Part shown: one piece after another, positions 10,612-23,215 of the stretch | How the letters are laid out: every line of letters begins with the position of its first letter | Numbering within the stretch: the first letter of the stretch is position 1 | Source: Monosporascus cannonballus | Taxonomy: Eukaryota; Ascomycota; Sordariomycetes; Xylariales | Reading direction: 5' to 3' | NCBI GenBank assembly: GCA_004154925.1 | Contig: QJNS01000222.1 | Coordinates: forward strand, 1-64,000 | DNA length: 64,000 nt | Notes under the pieces: model-generated | Told to the model about the DNA's origin: nothing | Seen by the model: the letters and a program-made list of their open reading frames with translations, nothing else | Database searches by the model: none | Made by a program: the position numbers and the translations under genes

Positions 10612-13578
10612 ATGGCGGGCCCTCCCAGGCCGGGAGTTGATTTGGAGAGGGAGTTGACCTGTTCAGTAAGCGGGCTCAATGCTCCTTGTATCTGAATAGT
10701 AAGCTAAACCGGATTAAAGATCTGCACCGATGTCTTGTTCGATCCCTTAACGCTTCTCGACTGCCTGCACACCTTTTGCGGTTCATGCCTAGCGGACTGG
10801 TTTCATTGGCAATTAACAGCGGCAGAGAACTCGCCGAATCCACCAAGTCCCGGCTCGAAGATATTCACCTGCCCATCATGTCGCTCGCCCGTCCGAGACA
10901 CGCGGCACAACGCCACGGTCGCTACTCTACTCGAGATGCTCCTGGCTGCAAATCCGGACAAGGCGAAACCGGCGGAAGAGAAGGAAGATATGCGCGCGAA
11001 GTATAAGCCGGGCGACAACGTGCTGCCAAAAGTGAGGATCGAAGAGAAGTCGCCAGACGAGAGAAGAATCGAGGAGATGGAGAGGAGAATGCTGGAGCAG
11101 GCACGGGAAATGAGCCTGCGAGATGTGGGCGTGGAATCCTCCTCGGAATCCGGGAGGATGCGGCGACATCACGGCCACAACAACTCTGAGGATGCGCGGA
11201 GCAGGTCGGATAGGGAGAGTAGCCGAGATACGCGACACCGAGATCGCCGGGACCGGAGTCGGAGGGACGACCGAAGATGGCGGGCCGAAGTGGACGGACC
11301 GCTGCAGCACGATCCGTCCTCGGACGAGCGGCGCCGGCAGCGTGGTGCATCACGGAACCGATCGCGTGACTCATCCCGAGTCAGGAGGAGACACGTAGAG
11401 CACCAGGCATCGATAAGATCGTTGATTAGCTCTTCGGATGTTGATTCACTGGACCTAGAGAGAGAAATCGAGGATTTCGCACGTCATATCCAAGAAGAAG
11501 GGCTCCTCGACGGTTTAGATTTAGATAACATCGATGAGCTTTCGCGAAACGACGAACTCAGCCGGAAGATCACGGAAGCGTACCGGAGACGACAAAGAGA
11601 AAGAGCCCGTCAAGAACAACCCAGAAGGAGCAACATCGGTGTAGCGTCCCGGCAATCTGAGTCTGCCCACTCTGCTTCGCGGCCCTCTTCGATAGACGCC
11701 ACACATTCTGCTAACAGGCAGAGGTCAAGTTCGGTGAACACGGGACCCCCGCGGTCTACTACTCAATGGGAGGGTCGCAGTCGTCCGCCTGTCACGGCAA
11801 CTCACCTTGAAGTGCGCAACAACCCGGAGCGAAGATATCGCAGGAGAACGTCGAGTGGCGGCAGGAGCGCTACGGATCCAATAGTGCCGAGTGTGGCGGA
11901 AACCCGTCCGGCGGCGCGGTCGCAGACGGACCTTACTCTGCCCCCCCCGAGTAACGAATCAATGCCGCATCGACCATGGATGGCCGAGTTCAGAAGCTCC
12001 AGCACGCCGACGGCGAATTCACCTACACAACCTCCGGGCGACAACTCGGGAGACAGAGGCTTGCCTTTCAGTGCAAGGGCAACCACAGCCCAAAATCCCA
12101 CTACCTCTCCCACAGATTCGCCTATCGAAACCACAAGCCACAATCAGGCAAAACGAACTCGGCGGCTATCAGATCTGGTGGTCCCGCAAGCTCCTCTGCC
12201 TAGTCTTGGTCTCTTACCTGCATCATCGACAGCGCACCGTCACCGAACGATATCACAGTTCTACCAAGAACCGTCGATTTCATGCTTGCGGTGCGGTCGC
12301 GCGCACATCGAGTACGAACTACACTACAACTGTTCACAATGTCGTGACGGCAACTGGAACCTCTGTCTGGGCTGCTATCGCGCCGGTAAGGGCTGCCTCC
12401 ACTGGCTCGGCTTCGGGCACGCGGCGTGGAAGAAGTGGGAAAGGGCGCGGGCTGCCGGGGACGACAACCTCGAGCCGCCGCACATGCTGACCGCTAACCG
12501 CTACAATCCACCGAAGTATGCACCCGGCGGCGCCGAAGGCCGGCGCACCATGACGACGGACGACCCTGCGCGGCGTCTGGAGAGCGGGGCCTTCTGCTCC
12601 CGGTGCTTCGCGTGGGCGAACGAGTGCTTCTGGCGCTGCGAGGTCTGCAACGAGGGCGACTGGGGCTTCTGCAACAAGTGCGTCAACCAGGGCCACTGCT
12701 GCACGCACCCGCTGCTCCCGCTCGCGTATGTGCCGCCGCCGCAGCAGCAGCGGCAGGCGAGCACTAGTCCCGACGACTCGCCGCCCGGCAGCCCCCCGCG
12801 ATCCCCCGGGAGGCCGCCGCCGTCAGCGACGCTACTCACGGGTCCGAACGCCCCCGCCGGCATCGGCAACTTCAAGCCCCTCACCTTCACGACGACGTGC
12901 GACGTCTGCCGCGGGGCCATCCCGCCCGCCCGGCACCGGTACCATTGCTTTACGTGCATCAGCCACGTCGTATCGGACACCATGCCCGGCGACTACGATA
13001 TCTGCGCCGACTGCTACGCCGGGCTTGTCAGCGACGGACGCGTCGCCCCCGAGAACGGCGCCGCCGGCTGGAGGCGCTGCCCCCGTGGCCACCGCATGGC
13101 CATCGTCGGCTTCGAGGAGGGCCGCGACGGCCGGCAGCGGCGCCACGTTGTCCGCGACGTCGTCGGCGGCGTGGGTCTACGCACGGAACCGTACGAGATT
13201 TCCTCAGGCGACGACAATGACGGCCGTCCGACGATAGAGCTGGAGAAGTGGTCGTGGCATCAGGGCCCCGACGGCGCTCGGCTCGAGCGCCTCGTCGCCG
13301 TCGACGTCGCCGCCCCGGCCCCGCCCCAGCTACGGCCGGGCAGTACCGGCAACGCCACCGCTGCGGACGAGCTGTTCCCGCCCGACGGCGGCGCGGGCAT
13401 GCGGGCCGTCGCCACCTGGTCGTGGTACCCGCAGCCGGGCGCCGACGACGAGCTGGCGTTCCCGCGCGGCGCCGAGATCCGCGAGGTCGAGGACGTCAAT
13501 GGCGACTGGTTCCACGGCAGCCATATGGGCACCATGGGCTTGTTCCCTTCACCTTACGTGAGGGTTTTCGAGCGGTGA
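10612..13578 (+). CDS. RING finger / multiple zinc-binding module / SH3 protein, probable E3 ubiquitin ligase (970 aa)
   Basis: Exon 1 is 10612-10665 (18 codons) and exon 2 is 10720-13578. The 54-bp intron has a gctaaac branch site and splits the RING between its first two cysteines. The RING is C3HC4: C17, C20, C33, H35, C38, C41, C69, C72, with a long loop before the last pair. Residues about 80-520 are low-complexity and highly charged, rich in RRDR and Ser-Arg. Three Cys-rich modules follow at about 539-590, 643-690 and 745-800, with CxxC pairs, the last resembling a ZZ-type finger (CDVCRG..CFTC..DICADCY). An SH3-like domain occupies about 911-968 (AVATWSWYPQPGADDELAF, ending GLFPSPYVRVF). 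RING proteins of this type transfer ubiquitin; the SH3 would bind proline-rich partners. The specific substrate is unknown. Strong GC3 bias marks the second half as coding. Confidence 0.88.
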
Positions 13579-16500
13579 GGTATGAGGTCCGGGAGAGAGA
13601 GGGGGGATGGAACAAAGCGCTCATGAGTGATGTCACTGAACTATTTCTTTGGATTTTCTATCTTGGAGGTTGTGTCCGTGCGGCATGTTTAGGCGGGTTG
13701 GTTGACGGGCTTCGTGTTGGCGATGGATGATGGGATGATACCTCCTCTGTGGGCTTTGGGTCGGCTGTCTGATAACTTCGACGGGGTGATGATGTAGTGG
13801 TATCTACGTAGATTTGATAAATGATCATTATGATGTTATTATCCCTGTAGAACTCGACGCACCCTGTAGCGACTAATCATTCTAGGTTGTTTTACCGGGG
13901 CAAGAAACACGAGACTCGTTCTGTATGCCATAGCCCGACATCTCTTTGCTCTTGCTGTCCTACCCCATTGTCAAAAATCTCATATTTTTACTTGCTGGTA
14001 CCTACTAACATTCCCTCAAAGGATTGTCCTTTTTATATGTAGTATGACTAACCAGTAGGTCAGTGACTTATACGTCCCGGACACTTCAGTTGTTGTGAGA
14101 AGTGATAACCTTGCAATATCCACGATAAACCATACGAGTTTCACTTCATTTCTTCCTTGCAATCCTAGACCTGTAACCCCTCGAAGGTTAATTCGGCGTA
14201 AAGCCGCTCTATCCCCTCCTATGCTACTTGGCGGGAGCGCTTACACATATACGAAACAACGGATTCACTATGGGCAACGACAGCGGGTTCACCGCGCATA
14301 ACGGGAGGAGTATGCGGACAGACTTACAGTAAGAAAAAAAAAATCCGAATGAATTTTTTTAGGTACGTACGAGGGGCTTCCGGGCCTTCCTGGCTGGCGG
14401 CCTAGAATCGATTTGAGCATATATTACAGATGACTTCTAGTGGTAGGACAACGTCATCTTCCGCGTGCAATCTTGGCGCGCATGCGAGGCTTGCTGGCCT
14501 CGCTGCTATTCATTGGAAAAGCAGAGGCAGAATTTCGCGTTATGTAATGGAGACAAACAAAGGATGGGGGCGAACCCGGCTCGGGGGCCCATGATCGGCC
14601 ATAGACTCGCTTGCGGGATTGACCGGCCCCGGGCTGGATACCAGTTACCCCTGAATCCAGAGCTACGCCACTACAGCCACCCAAGCGGACTAAATCTTGT
14701 GAAATAAGCTGTGGCTTTCGCTTTGGGCTTGAGACGATCTATGTGTAATGTACTATGTTATGGTCTCTGTGATTCTGCTGCCAGAGTCTCATGCTCGGGG
14801 CATGGGAGTGTATCTGTTCCCCGGAATCAGTCTTAGTCTCTTGAATGGCCAGACTTCCATCGCCCGGCGGGCGAGAATGTGGTTCTCTTTTTGCCAGACT
14901 CGCTAATGGCAAGTTGTCTAGGGCAGTTCCGACAAAGATAGGCAGTCGGCTGAGCTCGAAGCCTTGCCGCGCTATTCTATGGCAGCCCTACCAGCCCATC
15001 CCAGACGATCCAAGACCTACCAACCCCGGAAGCCACCCGAGAGGACGGCGACCCATATTGGACGTCCGTAGAATTCTGACAGGAAGCGACACGGCCGGAC
15101 GGTAAATCTGGGGAATGGTATGCTTCGAACCAGCTAATGGCACGGCAATACACCCTTCGCAACTGGGCGCCGGTAAAGGTAAACGATGAATTCAGAGGGT
15201 CTAGGTAAGAGCTCAGATCGCTAAACCAACAATAAACGATGAGTTCATTATCCGAGAGAGTGTCCATCGTTAACAACTGTTACAAAGAGGAGTTGGGTCC
15301 CCCTGGGCCTCAAATATGGCAGCTAGACAGTAGATGAATACAGAACTGCGCTGACCCCAACTGACAAAAGAAGCAGGCTATAGCCACAGCTCGTATTAGT
15401 AGGTGGCTCCAAGCTCGTACCAGGGGATAAATACGGAAGCAGCCGACCAGCATTCCAAGGTTGAGATGTAATTGGTCTAAAAGGTAACATGGCACCGAGA
15501 TACGGGGACCAGAGATCTCCGCCGGAGGATCACGCATAACCCGCTTACCATGTAGCATGGCGCGGCGGATGTAGAATGGATCTTCATGAGTACATGAATG
15601 GCGGGGATGTTATGTAAAGCAATGGATATCACATGCAGCATTAACTTCTGCTGCCCACACCCACACGCCTGGAACTAAGTATAGCCGAAGACACCGAGAG
15701 TTGCGGCCAAGGTAAGCACAACCCACGAAGGTCAGACAAGACTCCCACGGACAGCGGCATATAGGTCAACGACAGGCCTCGAGTTACAGGACTCCGTCCT
15801 TTTCTGCCTAAAGACTTTCGTATGTTTCAAATTTATGGGGCACTGAGACGCACGCAGATCAGGTAAAGCGAGCGTGCTCGGTAACGGGGAGACGCGTAAG
15901 TCTCCTTCGTAACCTCTTATCGGGCATGCAAGACGTGAATTGGCCGTTCGAAACCTCCATTCACTACGACGGCTTGCTAGGATTAAGAATGAAGGACCCC
16001 AGTCACAAGAACAATAGTCCGGGTAAAAAGTTGGATGCGGCTGCTGTGTAGGGGCGATTGAAAGCCACTACCCTCACCCACCCAACACAACTTCATGTTG
16101 ACAAAAGACATCCGACAGACCGCCCCAGACCATCGTCACATCGTAGATGCAGACGATGGGTGTTATATCTTGTCAACCACTTTCGAGGCGTCGAGGTATA
16201 GGATGTCGATGCCCAAGTTGGACTGGATGGACATCAAGGTTCGCAGAAAATAATGGCCATCAAGGTGCTCGGGAAATGATGCATAGAAAGTCTGACTGGA
16301 CTAAGTAGAAGAACAAATCAAATGACACATCGCGGCATCCCGACTATATTCTCGCTGTTTTCGCGAGATATCAACTGTCGCTCCGCGTCTTGATATAAAC
16401 TTTCAACCGTCTCCGAAATCTTTACTCTCCTCTCCCTCCTACCCGGTGTTTTACAGTCCAACCCCCATCGGCTGTATATATCAACCGTAACCCCATTCCG

Positions 16501-17547
16501 CAGTCTATGGATTCGTTTTTTCCTTCCCCGGCGCAATCTCCTCTGCTTGCAACTACTCCTTGAGAAATCCACGCATGGCTTATAATTTGTTTTTTTTTTG
16601 TCGTTTTTCTGAGTCAAGACGATATGGTCCCCCATAATGCCCGACTTGGCTTGATCAAAGATGTTTTCTCGCTAACTTGAGAGATCGATTCTTGAGGCGG
16701 CATTTCCAGACAACAGGGAAGATATCTCCAGATACAGGCCTATGCCTCGGAGTCCGGGAGCTGCTGGAAGGACCTACACGCCGAAGTCCGAACTTGAAGC
16801 AGATCTTAAGCGCTTACGGGTTTTAAATCCAAGTACGCCCGAGACTCCCAACTCTCCAGTCATGCATGAATTTCGTCCCTGGTCACACGCTGGCCTACCA
16901 GAGCTAGTACCGAGCTAGCTGTCCCCGACCCCTCCACGTAGACTTGGCCAAGTTGCTAACTTGCATATGAAGTCCGATGCTAGCTCCAATCTGGGCCACT
17001 CATCCAGCTGCTCTACGCACCACTCCCACATGATCTTCTCGAACGAAGTCGCCGATAGCCCGCCCTCTCGGCCCTTTCACGTGGGATGAGATATCACCTC
17101 ACCTCCCCGTCGATACATTGCCTCATTTGATTCGGTGATCCTATCCCTTACCTGTCTATTATGCCTCGAAGTGCGAAACCTACATGCATACGGTTTCACT
17201 CTTTTTCGATAGCTAGACGGGCAGAGATACGCCACATGGCACGACTCTCATCTCATGACAATTGCTCACCACTAATGTCTTATTATATCGGGAAATGCTC
17301 TGCCTCCCCCACATAAATGTGTCTAGGCAGGATTGGTGGCCCTTGTTTATAGGTTCAGCTGGTTGAGTCTGACAATGTGCTAGACATGTGAGAGCGGGGG
17401 TCTCGCGTCACCACCCACATCAGCTACGTTATCCATCGCGGTTCGCGGTGAATTTTGTTTGGCAATGCTGTATGGCCATGGCAGAAGCGTGGGATGTCGC
17501 GAGGGGCACGCCTACCAGCCTCCGCGGGAGTTTATATGACGGAAAGC
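13579..17547. other. Long intergenic stretch, no recognised gene
   Basis: Nearly 4 kb without a frame I can assign. A run of A then T lies near 14333-14359. One open plus-strand stretch around 16690-16915 has plausible codons (a segment reading PRSPGAAGRTYTPKSELEAD) but no start, no domain and an early stop, so it is at most a gene relic. No RNA gene was seen. Confidence 0.5.
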
Positions 17548-17556
17548 CTATAAATA
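17548..17556 (+). promoter_or_regulatory. TATA box of the metallothionein-like gene
   Basis: CTATAAATA lies 134-142 bp upstream of the ATG at 17690, in a clear promoter context with a CA-rich leader (cttcaccaattg, accatcaacATG). A strong TATA box is typical of inducible, highly expressed small fungal genes. Confidence 0.6.
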
Positions 17557-17689
17557 CCTGCCGAATATATCTCTCTGGACGGAGTTTTGAAAGGATCGTA
17601 ACGCTCAACAAGCTCAGTATCGAATCTGCAAACTACACAATCTCAGCATCTTCACCAATTGCAATCGCTTCACAGCAATAACCATCAAC

Positions 17690-17872
17690 ATGCCTGACTG
17701 GTAAGGAGAACCTCCTTTTTCAGATTTCGCGGCTTGACCATCACCACTTCCAGAACACCTCTTTGTTCCTGCTCTTTCGAGCTGCTTTCTGTCCAATCGC
17801 TAACAGTTCATTCATAGCTCTTGCACCACCTGCTCTTGCTCCACCGATTGCTCCGGCTGCTCTTGCTGTTCG
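17690..17872 (+). CDS. Metallothionein-like Cys-rich peptide with an 11-nt first exon (3' end unresolved)
   Basis: The ATG at 17690 opens an 11-nt exon (17690-17700), followed by gtaagg, a gctaac branch site near 17799-17804 and a ttcatag acceptor. Exon 2 runs 17818-17872 and ends at another strong donor, gtaagt. The joined 22 codons hold eight cysteines spaced C-x-C-x2-C-x-C-x3-C-x2-C-x-CC, with only Ser, Thr, Gly, Asp, Met and Pro between them. Fungal copper metallothioneins such as that of Neurospora are 20-30 residues with such CxC pairs and start MGDC or similar; this one starts MPDC. They bind Cu(I) through thiolates in the cytosol. The last exon is uncertain: an acceptor at 17947-17948 would add one residue and a stop, one at 17911-17912 would add ten, and a later one is possible. 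Assignment rests on cysteine spacing and promoter. Confidence 0.6.
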
Positions 17873-19431
17873 GTAAGTCTCTCCTCGCAACAACAGGCTG
17901 CCACTACATCAGCTACGAGGCTGCTGCTTACACGTGCCCAAATAATAGCACTAAAGCGCCGCACCGCTCATTGGCCCTGTCTTACCAATTCGCCTCGCAA
18001 ATGATATGATGTCGCGGGCCTTCGGGCATTGAAGATTGCCAGGCCTTCAAGTGCCATTTCCTGCCGCCTCTTCGGTGACGCTCAATGACGACTGTTAGCG
18101 AGGAACCAGGGTCGTGTTCGTACTTGTGGTTGGATCTGATATTTCTGAAATGTAGCTAGTCACTCCCTTTACTAGGATTGCTGTTGTAGGAGTGCGGGCA
18201 ATAACACCTTCATTTTATACCGTCTCCCCCTCCTTGCGCTGAAATATTCCCTCGAAAGGAGCTTGCTTCGACATTCCAAGTTAATGGACTTCAACATCTA
18301 ATTTCTAGCACCTTTAGAACTTGTGTGAAGCCCCCTACTACGGTCTTCCGTGTGCTTCCACTTGGATTGACACTTGTATGTCTCATACCTGTTTTTGCTT
18401 CTGTTTTTAAGTGTAGCCAATCAGCATCGGTTTTGTGGCAATCAACCACCTCATCAGAGTTTCGGAAGCTACCGAGCCACGTGCGAGAGTCGTACCTAAC
18501 TATCCCCATAGCCTCACCCAATCAGAGATTCATTCTATCCCGGCATCCAGTCGGAGTCATACAACGAACTAGTCAGCAGAAGATATTTCTACTTCACCCT
18601 TCTCCCCCGTTCTTGTTCGCCTTTCCCCTTTACTTGCTCCCCTTCTCTGGAAGTCTGGGTGACCGGGTAAGTGATGGTGCGATTGGTCAGGTTGGGTGAC
18701 ATTGACTCCTGTCATTACTGTGTTGCCTGGCTGATCACATGTAGGGCTAATGCAACGCTACACGGATGAAACACGATTAGAGTGTAGGTACGTGTCGGGG
18801 AGCTTGAAATGGAAAGGCTAGGATCTCCCTTGGCGTTTACGAGTCCTAACGCCATGATTGAGTAAACTGGGTGAGCTGATTACTTACCGACGATTCAGCT
18901 TTGAAAGAATTGTTTCCTGGATGATTGCAGTATTAAGGCGGCCAATTGATACTAATACCCGCATCGCATATCTCTTCCCGTCGTCTCGTCCATAAGCCGC
19001 TGCGGTACACGTTTAAGCGGTACGTGTCGATAACGTATCCGGGGTCCGAAGTGGTTATAGTAAAACGACACAGTAAGCTCGCGTGATCGCAACTTCACAG
19101 GGTTGCTTCAGGATTCAGCCTTGGAGAGTGGCGCTCACAGGAACAGCTAGGCCTTGGGGGCGCCGTGGTCTTATTGGGTGCCTTGTCTCGTCCCTGCAGC
19201 AGTAGGATATCGTCCAAAAAGTTCCCTACATGTCATGCTGACTCAGGGAACACTGCAAAAATTGGATCCTCCTTAAACGTAACTAATATGTGTTTGAGAT
19301 ATCCGTGAGAACCGTTATACCAGCCTAGAACGGTGTGAGGTCGAAGCCAATACATATAGGCACTCAATCCTGGAGGACAGTGTTCCAAGTCTGGGCTCTG
19401 GACCGTTAGATCATTAATACCAACTGTGAAG
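17873..19431. other. Intergenic region between the metallothionein-like gene and the CorA-like gene
   Basis: The first 100-200 bp probably hold the second intron, last exon and 3' UTR of the Cys-rich gene. Beyond that, one 124-codon plus-strand frame (18325-18699) overlaps a minus-strand frame and has no recognisable domain. Nothing else was seen. Confidence 0.5.
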
Positions 19432-22397
19432 ATGGCTCATCCTCATGAATATCCACACACCTGCTTAAGTCAAAAACCACATGGCGGGCGTGTTTCGAAC
19501 ATATCCTTGCATTATTCCGGTTGCTTGAGGTACTCGGAACGTAATGCGTATCTTAAAAGCCTCCCCGAAGAATTTCAAGCGCAGCTTCACCGGGAGGCGC
19601 AACGTACTAGGCGGCTCAGGTCAAGGCTTGAATGCCTGCCGAGCAGTTATGCAGCGGTAGCGCGGCTTCGAAACTTCCGGTTTTGCATGGAGAGCTATCG
19701 AGCAAACAAGGGGTTGCCGGCACAGCCGAGATGGTCTCCTGGCGCCAAGTATCGCGGAGCTGTAGATGAAGATGTCGACTCGTGCATCAGAGCTCCCGTA
19801 ATGTTCATTCGAGATGGCCGACCGATTACCATGCCTGGTGTGGATGGGACATTTCCGAGCCAGAAGGTTTCCCTCCAGACCCTCCCGACCAAGGACAAAG
19901 ACACAAACCCCCTAATGTGGGATTTAGGAGACGACACTATTCGATACGTCCATCTGCCTGTAAACAATATGGCGTGGGTGGAAGAAGCCATAGCTCGGTA
20001 TTACCACGAAGACCGCCCGGAGAAAGATGATCTATACATAAGCAGCAAGCTTCTTCGGAGTGAAACTAAGGCGGATATGATTCTAAAGTCTGAATATTGG
20101 CAGAGCCAGCGGATGTTCGACGATAATACACAGGTACATGCCCGACATATGAGGCCGTCCTGCGACACTATCGTAACGAACGACATGACCTCCGACAACC
20201 ACCCAAAGAATGTAGTCTTGTTCATGCCATGCCTACATTGGGAGACGGATAGGGGGAGGATGCTCTCAGCTACTAAGATCAAGCAGATCAGCCAAGAGAG
20301 GGAACATATAGCGACCACTGTGGGTCGTGCGATGGCCGCTCATCAGCAAGACCAGCACCCAGATGCGGCGTCGCAAACCGGTAACGATTATGAGGTAGAT
20401 GATGCGTCAACTAGGCGAAAACTTGGCGGATTGGCTCAGAGGAGGAAGTTAATCGGGCACGTTCTTCGCGCGGCCGCCGCCCTCCTTGAAGCGATGGACT
20501 TCGACATAGAAGAGAGACTTACCATGAAATATCTAAACGAGCGCTCCCCTTTGCACCCGCGCCGAACGTTGGACCAGTCATACTATGGTGCGCTCAAGAG
20601 CACAGGAACCAGAGATAGGGATCAAGTTGTGCATCGCGCCACGAAGCCCACGTTGCATGACTGTGCCGGCCACTTGGAAGGCGAATATGGAAAGTGCCGC
20701 GTGTGCCAGGATAACAGCAAGGACGTCCCTCGTATCATCATGGTGGATCAGCTGTGGCTTTGGATTCTGGACAAAAGTGAGGCTTCGACTATACCTTGTA
20801 TGGTTCAGCACTGCTCACACGCGTCTAGAAACAATCATATCCAGCTTTCCTCGCCGCTGGGGGAAGTTGCGGCCGGACCCGTCCGCGATACATAAGGCCA
20901 TTCGACTGCGCCTGAGACACGTCCGAAAACACGAGATAAAATCCGCGTTAGACCTCGCGCTTATCGTCATCGACCAATGCTCGCGGGTCTTTTTCGAAAG
21001 GCCAAAGGTTGGCGATCTGCGGCCAAATATGATAGCAATGTTCGCAGAGGCGATCCGGGGCGTTGTACGTACCGAGTACTATCAGAGACCGGCTGCACAT
21101 CTGCCAAGTGGCTAACGGCTCTCTAGACTTACAAGCAGACCGCGGCATTCGACCAGTTCCTCGTCTACAGCGATCTGGCGTCGCGCGGGCAAAGACGGCC
21201 GAGCGCGTTCGGGCGGCACCGCTGGGACGCCGCGGTTACGCACAACACTCTCCTGATCATCAACCCAGAGGGCGGTCTGCTGAAGGAGGCAAAGGACATA
21301 ATAGACGAGATCCACATCATCCTGAAGATTCAGAGTCAGCAGCAGATGGTGATGAAGGCGTTCGTCAAGCACGTCAAACAGATACTTCTGGGGAGATGCC
21401 GGGAAGGCGCCAAGAACAGGGGACCAAATGATGTCGCCGAAAAGCCAGAGGACCCCGAAGAAGAGCCGGCACAACGGACCCTGCGTCGCGCTCAGGATTT
21501 GCTAAACGATGTGGAAGACCGGACGAAAGAGCTCGTGGACCTCTTGGATAGTGCGAAGACTACATCCAATGCCCTCAAGGACCTTTTGAACTTAAAGCAG
21601 CAGCAAGCAGGCGTCATCGAAGCTCGGGAAGCCGTGAAGATCGCCTCGGAGACGAAGAAACAGGGACAGTATATCGTTATGTTCACCGGCATAACCATCA
21701 TTCTCGTAAGTGAGAGTCCCGCATCGTTTGTCTAAGACACGGCAAGGCCGCTGTCCGACTAAAGTCTGTTCAGCTACCTCTCTCGTTCACCGCGTCACTC
21801 TTCGGTATGAATGCCGTCGAGCTCAATGGCGGAGAGCTCACGCTGTCCCAGGAACTAAAATACATGCGTTAGTATTCTCCACCGGAAGAAACACGATTTG
21901 GAATCAGTCATGCTAACCCCTAGGTATCAGTTCCGACCTGCCTGGGAATCATCATCTTCTCCTTTGTATTGGCGTTCAGCCGCAGCCCCGCCTTCATGAA
22001 GCTCCTCTTCAGGGCCTCGTCACTCGCCTACAACACGGCAATCACCTGGCTGGCCATAAAAACGGGCCTCTACGTGTACGAGCACAAGGCTCACGTCACG
22101 GCGAACTCGCTCCGCGAGAGAGAGATAGCGACCACCGCGGCTATGAAGGCCGACTACTTGAGCCGAAAAGCGAAGAGCGAGGCCTTGAGGAAGATGGCGA
22201 AGCTGCCCGAAGGCGACGAGCCTGACCTTGCAGCTCCGGCTGTGACGACCCTCCTTACGAGGAGCTCCAGTGCTATGGCCCTCAGCAGTGTAGGTTTCAT
22301 GGGTCGCTCAAGGGAGTACGCCTACGGATCCGATGATGTCGAATCGGGTGCTAGCACGATCGCGGACATTCATCTTCGGAGGCTCCCAAATGCATAG
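19432..22397 (+). CDS. CorA/Mrs2-type divalent-cation (Mg2+) transporter, five exons
   Basis: Exons are 19432-20776, 20829-21064, 21127-21705, 21774-21867 and 21931-22397. The introns of 52, 62, 68 and 63 bp have GT..AG borders, and the codons join to give 906 residues. The last third carries the CorA core. A long coiled-coil-like helical segment (QDLLNDVEDRTKELVDLLDS) leads into membrane segment 1 (about 703-730, VMFTGITIILLPLSFTASLF). The GMN signature follows at about 731-733, then a short loop, then segment 2 (LPTCLGIIIFSFVLAF). The N-terminal 500 residues are a soluble region with the motif DQLWLWILDKKTIISSFPRRW known from fungal CorA-like proteins, and a CRVC cysteine pair. CorA proteins form pentameric Mg2+ channels. 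Start chosen at 19432, the first ATG of the frame. No frameshift was seen, so it is probably functional. The metal and the membrane in which it acts are not determined by the sequence. Confidence 0.88.
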
Positions 22398-22574
22398 ATA
22401 TCTGGTGCGAGTTCACAGCACCGGGTTGGTTATGGTGATGTGATATAATTATAGCTATTGACACTATAAGAAAGGGCAAGGCTAGACTTGATCCCTCAGG
22501 TACCCGGCAACTAGATCATGTTTTAGATGAATGGCGCGTGGCAATTGTTGAGGTTCGCTTCACCTCGACCCCGG

Positions 22575-23215
22575 TTAGAAACCGAACATATTCTCGTCCT
22601 CACCATAGCCCCAACCTGCGGATACCTTCCAGTAACGCTCCGGATTCCGATCCGCAATGCCATACGTTTGAGTGCCGGGAGCCCAGCTTTCTGAATTATA
22701 ACGGGCGGGCCGCAGAGGAAGACGACCGACTCCTCATCGGGTTTGAAGGGGCTTTTCTTGATGATCTCCTCATTGACGTGTCCCTTAAGCCCTTCCCAGC
22801 CATCGCCGGGATGGCTCAGAACATGAGTTACGCTGAGGTGATCCTTAGACGTGATTTGGAAATCGTAGAGCCCCTTGGGGAGGATATCCTCCTCGCCCTT
22901 GTTCGCGTCTGCGACTCAGCCTAGTGCCGTCGTTCTCGAACATCAGTATTCGAGCGATCAAGGCGCAGCCCGGCGTAGTCCCGGACCCGCCAAGGACGAG
23001 CCAGGCTCGGTCGAAGTGTCGTTTCTGGCCTTCAGCCATAAAGTTGCCGTTTCCATTGTAGGGGACCTCGCCTGTTGGGCCTCGCAGCTCCGCTTGCTCG
23101 CCAATGGGCAGGCAGTCGGGGATGTTTGACATAGCACCTCCGGGCTGCTTGTCGTCGGAGAAAATACCTTTCTTGAGAAGCTCAAGCTCAGCTAAGGATA
23201 TAGAAGGGATCTACC
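22575..23215 (-). pseudogene. niaD: 3' remnant of a nitrate-reductase-type gene (FAD/NAD domain only)
   Basis: The minus strand encodes the C-terminal cytochrome-b5-reductase-like half of a nitrate reductase. It runs from a SDDKQPGGAMS stretch through LRGPTGEVPYNGNGNF and the NAD-binding WLVLGGSGTTPG, then ANKGEEDIL, LSHPGDGW, GHVNEEIIKK and FLCGPP, to the C-terminal GYGEDENMFGF and a stop at 22575. Three reading frames are needed, so there are at least two single-base frameshifts: near 22918 and near 22650. The molybdenum-cofactor and heme domains are absent upstream; beyond 23215 only a weak trace remains. It is therefore a truncated, broken gene. A stand-alone reductase is less likely because of the frameshifts and missing start. 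Confidence 0.75.

Noticed and set aside
11891..13730. Several 100-200-codon frames opposite or beside the RING-SH3 gene
   Set aside because: Shadows caused by the high GC of the real frame; rich in Arg, Pro and Ala with no domain.
15940..15965. tRNA B-box-like ccgttcgaaacctcc
   Set aside because: No A box at the proper distance and no cloverleaf could be drawn.
16318..16635. Minus-strand 105-codon frame rich in Arg and Lys
   Set aside because: No domain, no conserved pattern, and includes a poly-T derived Lys run; probably chance.
22845..23132. Minus-strand 95-codon frame as a stand-alone small reductase
   Set aside because: It is the middle part of a longer nitrate-reductase C-terminus; both sides continue in other frames.
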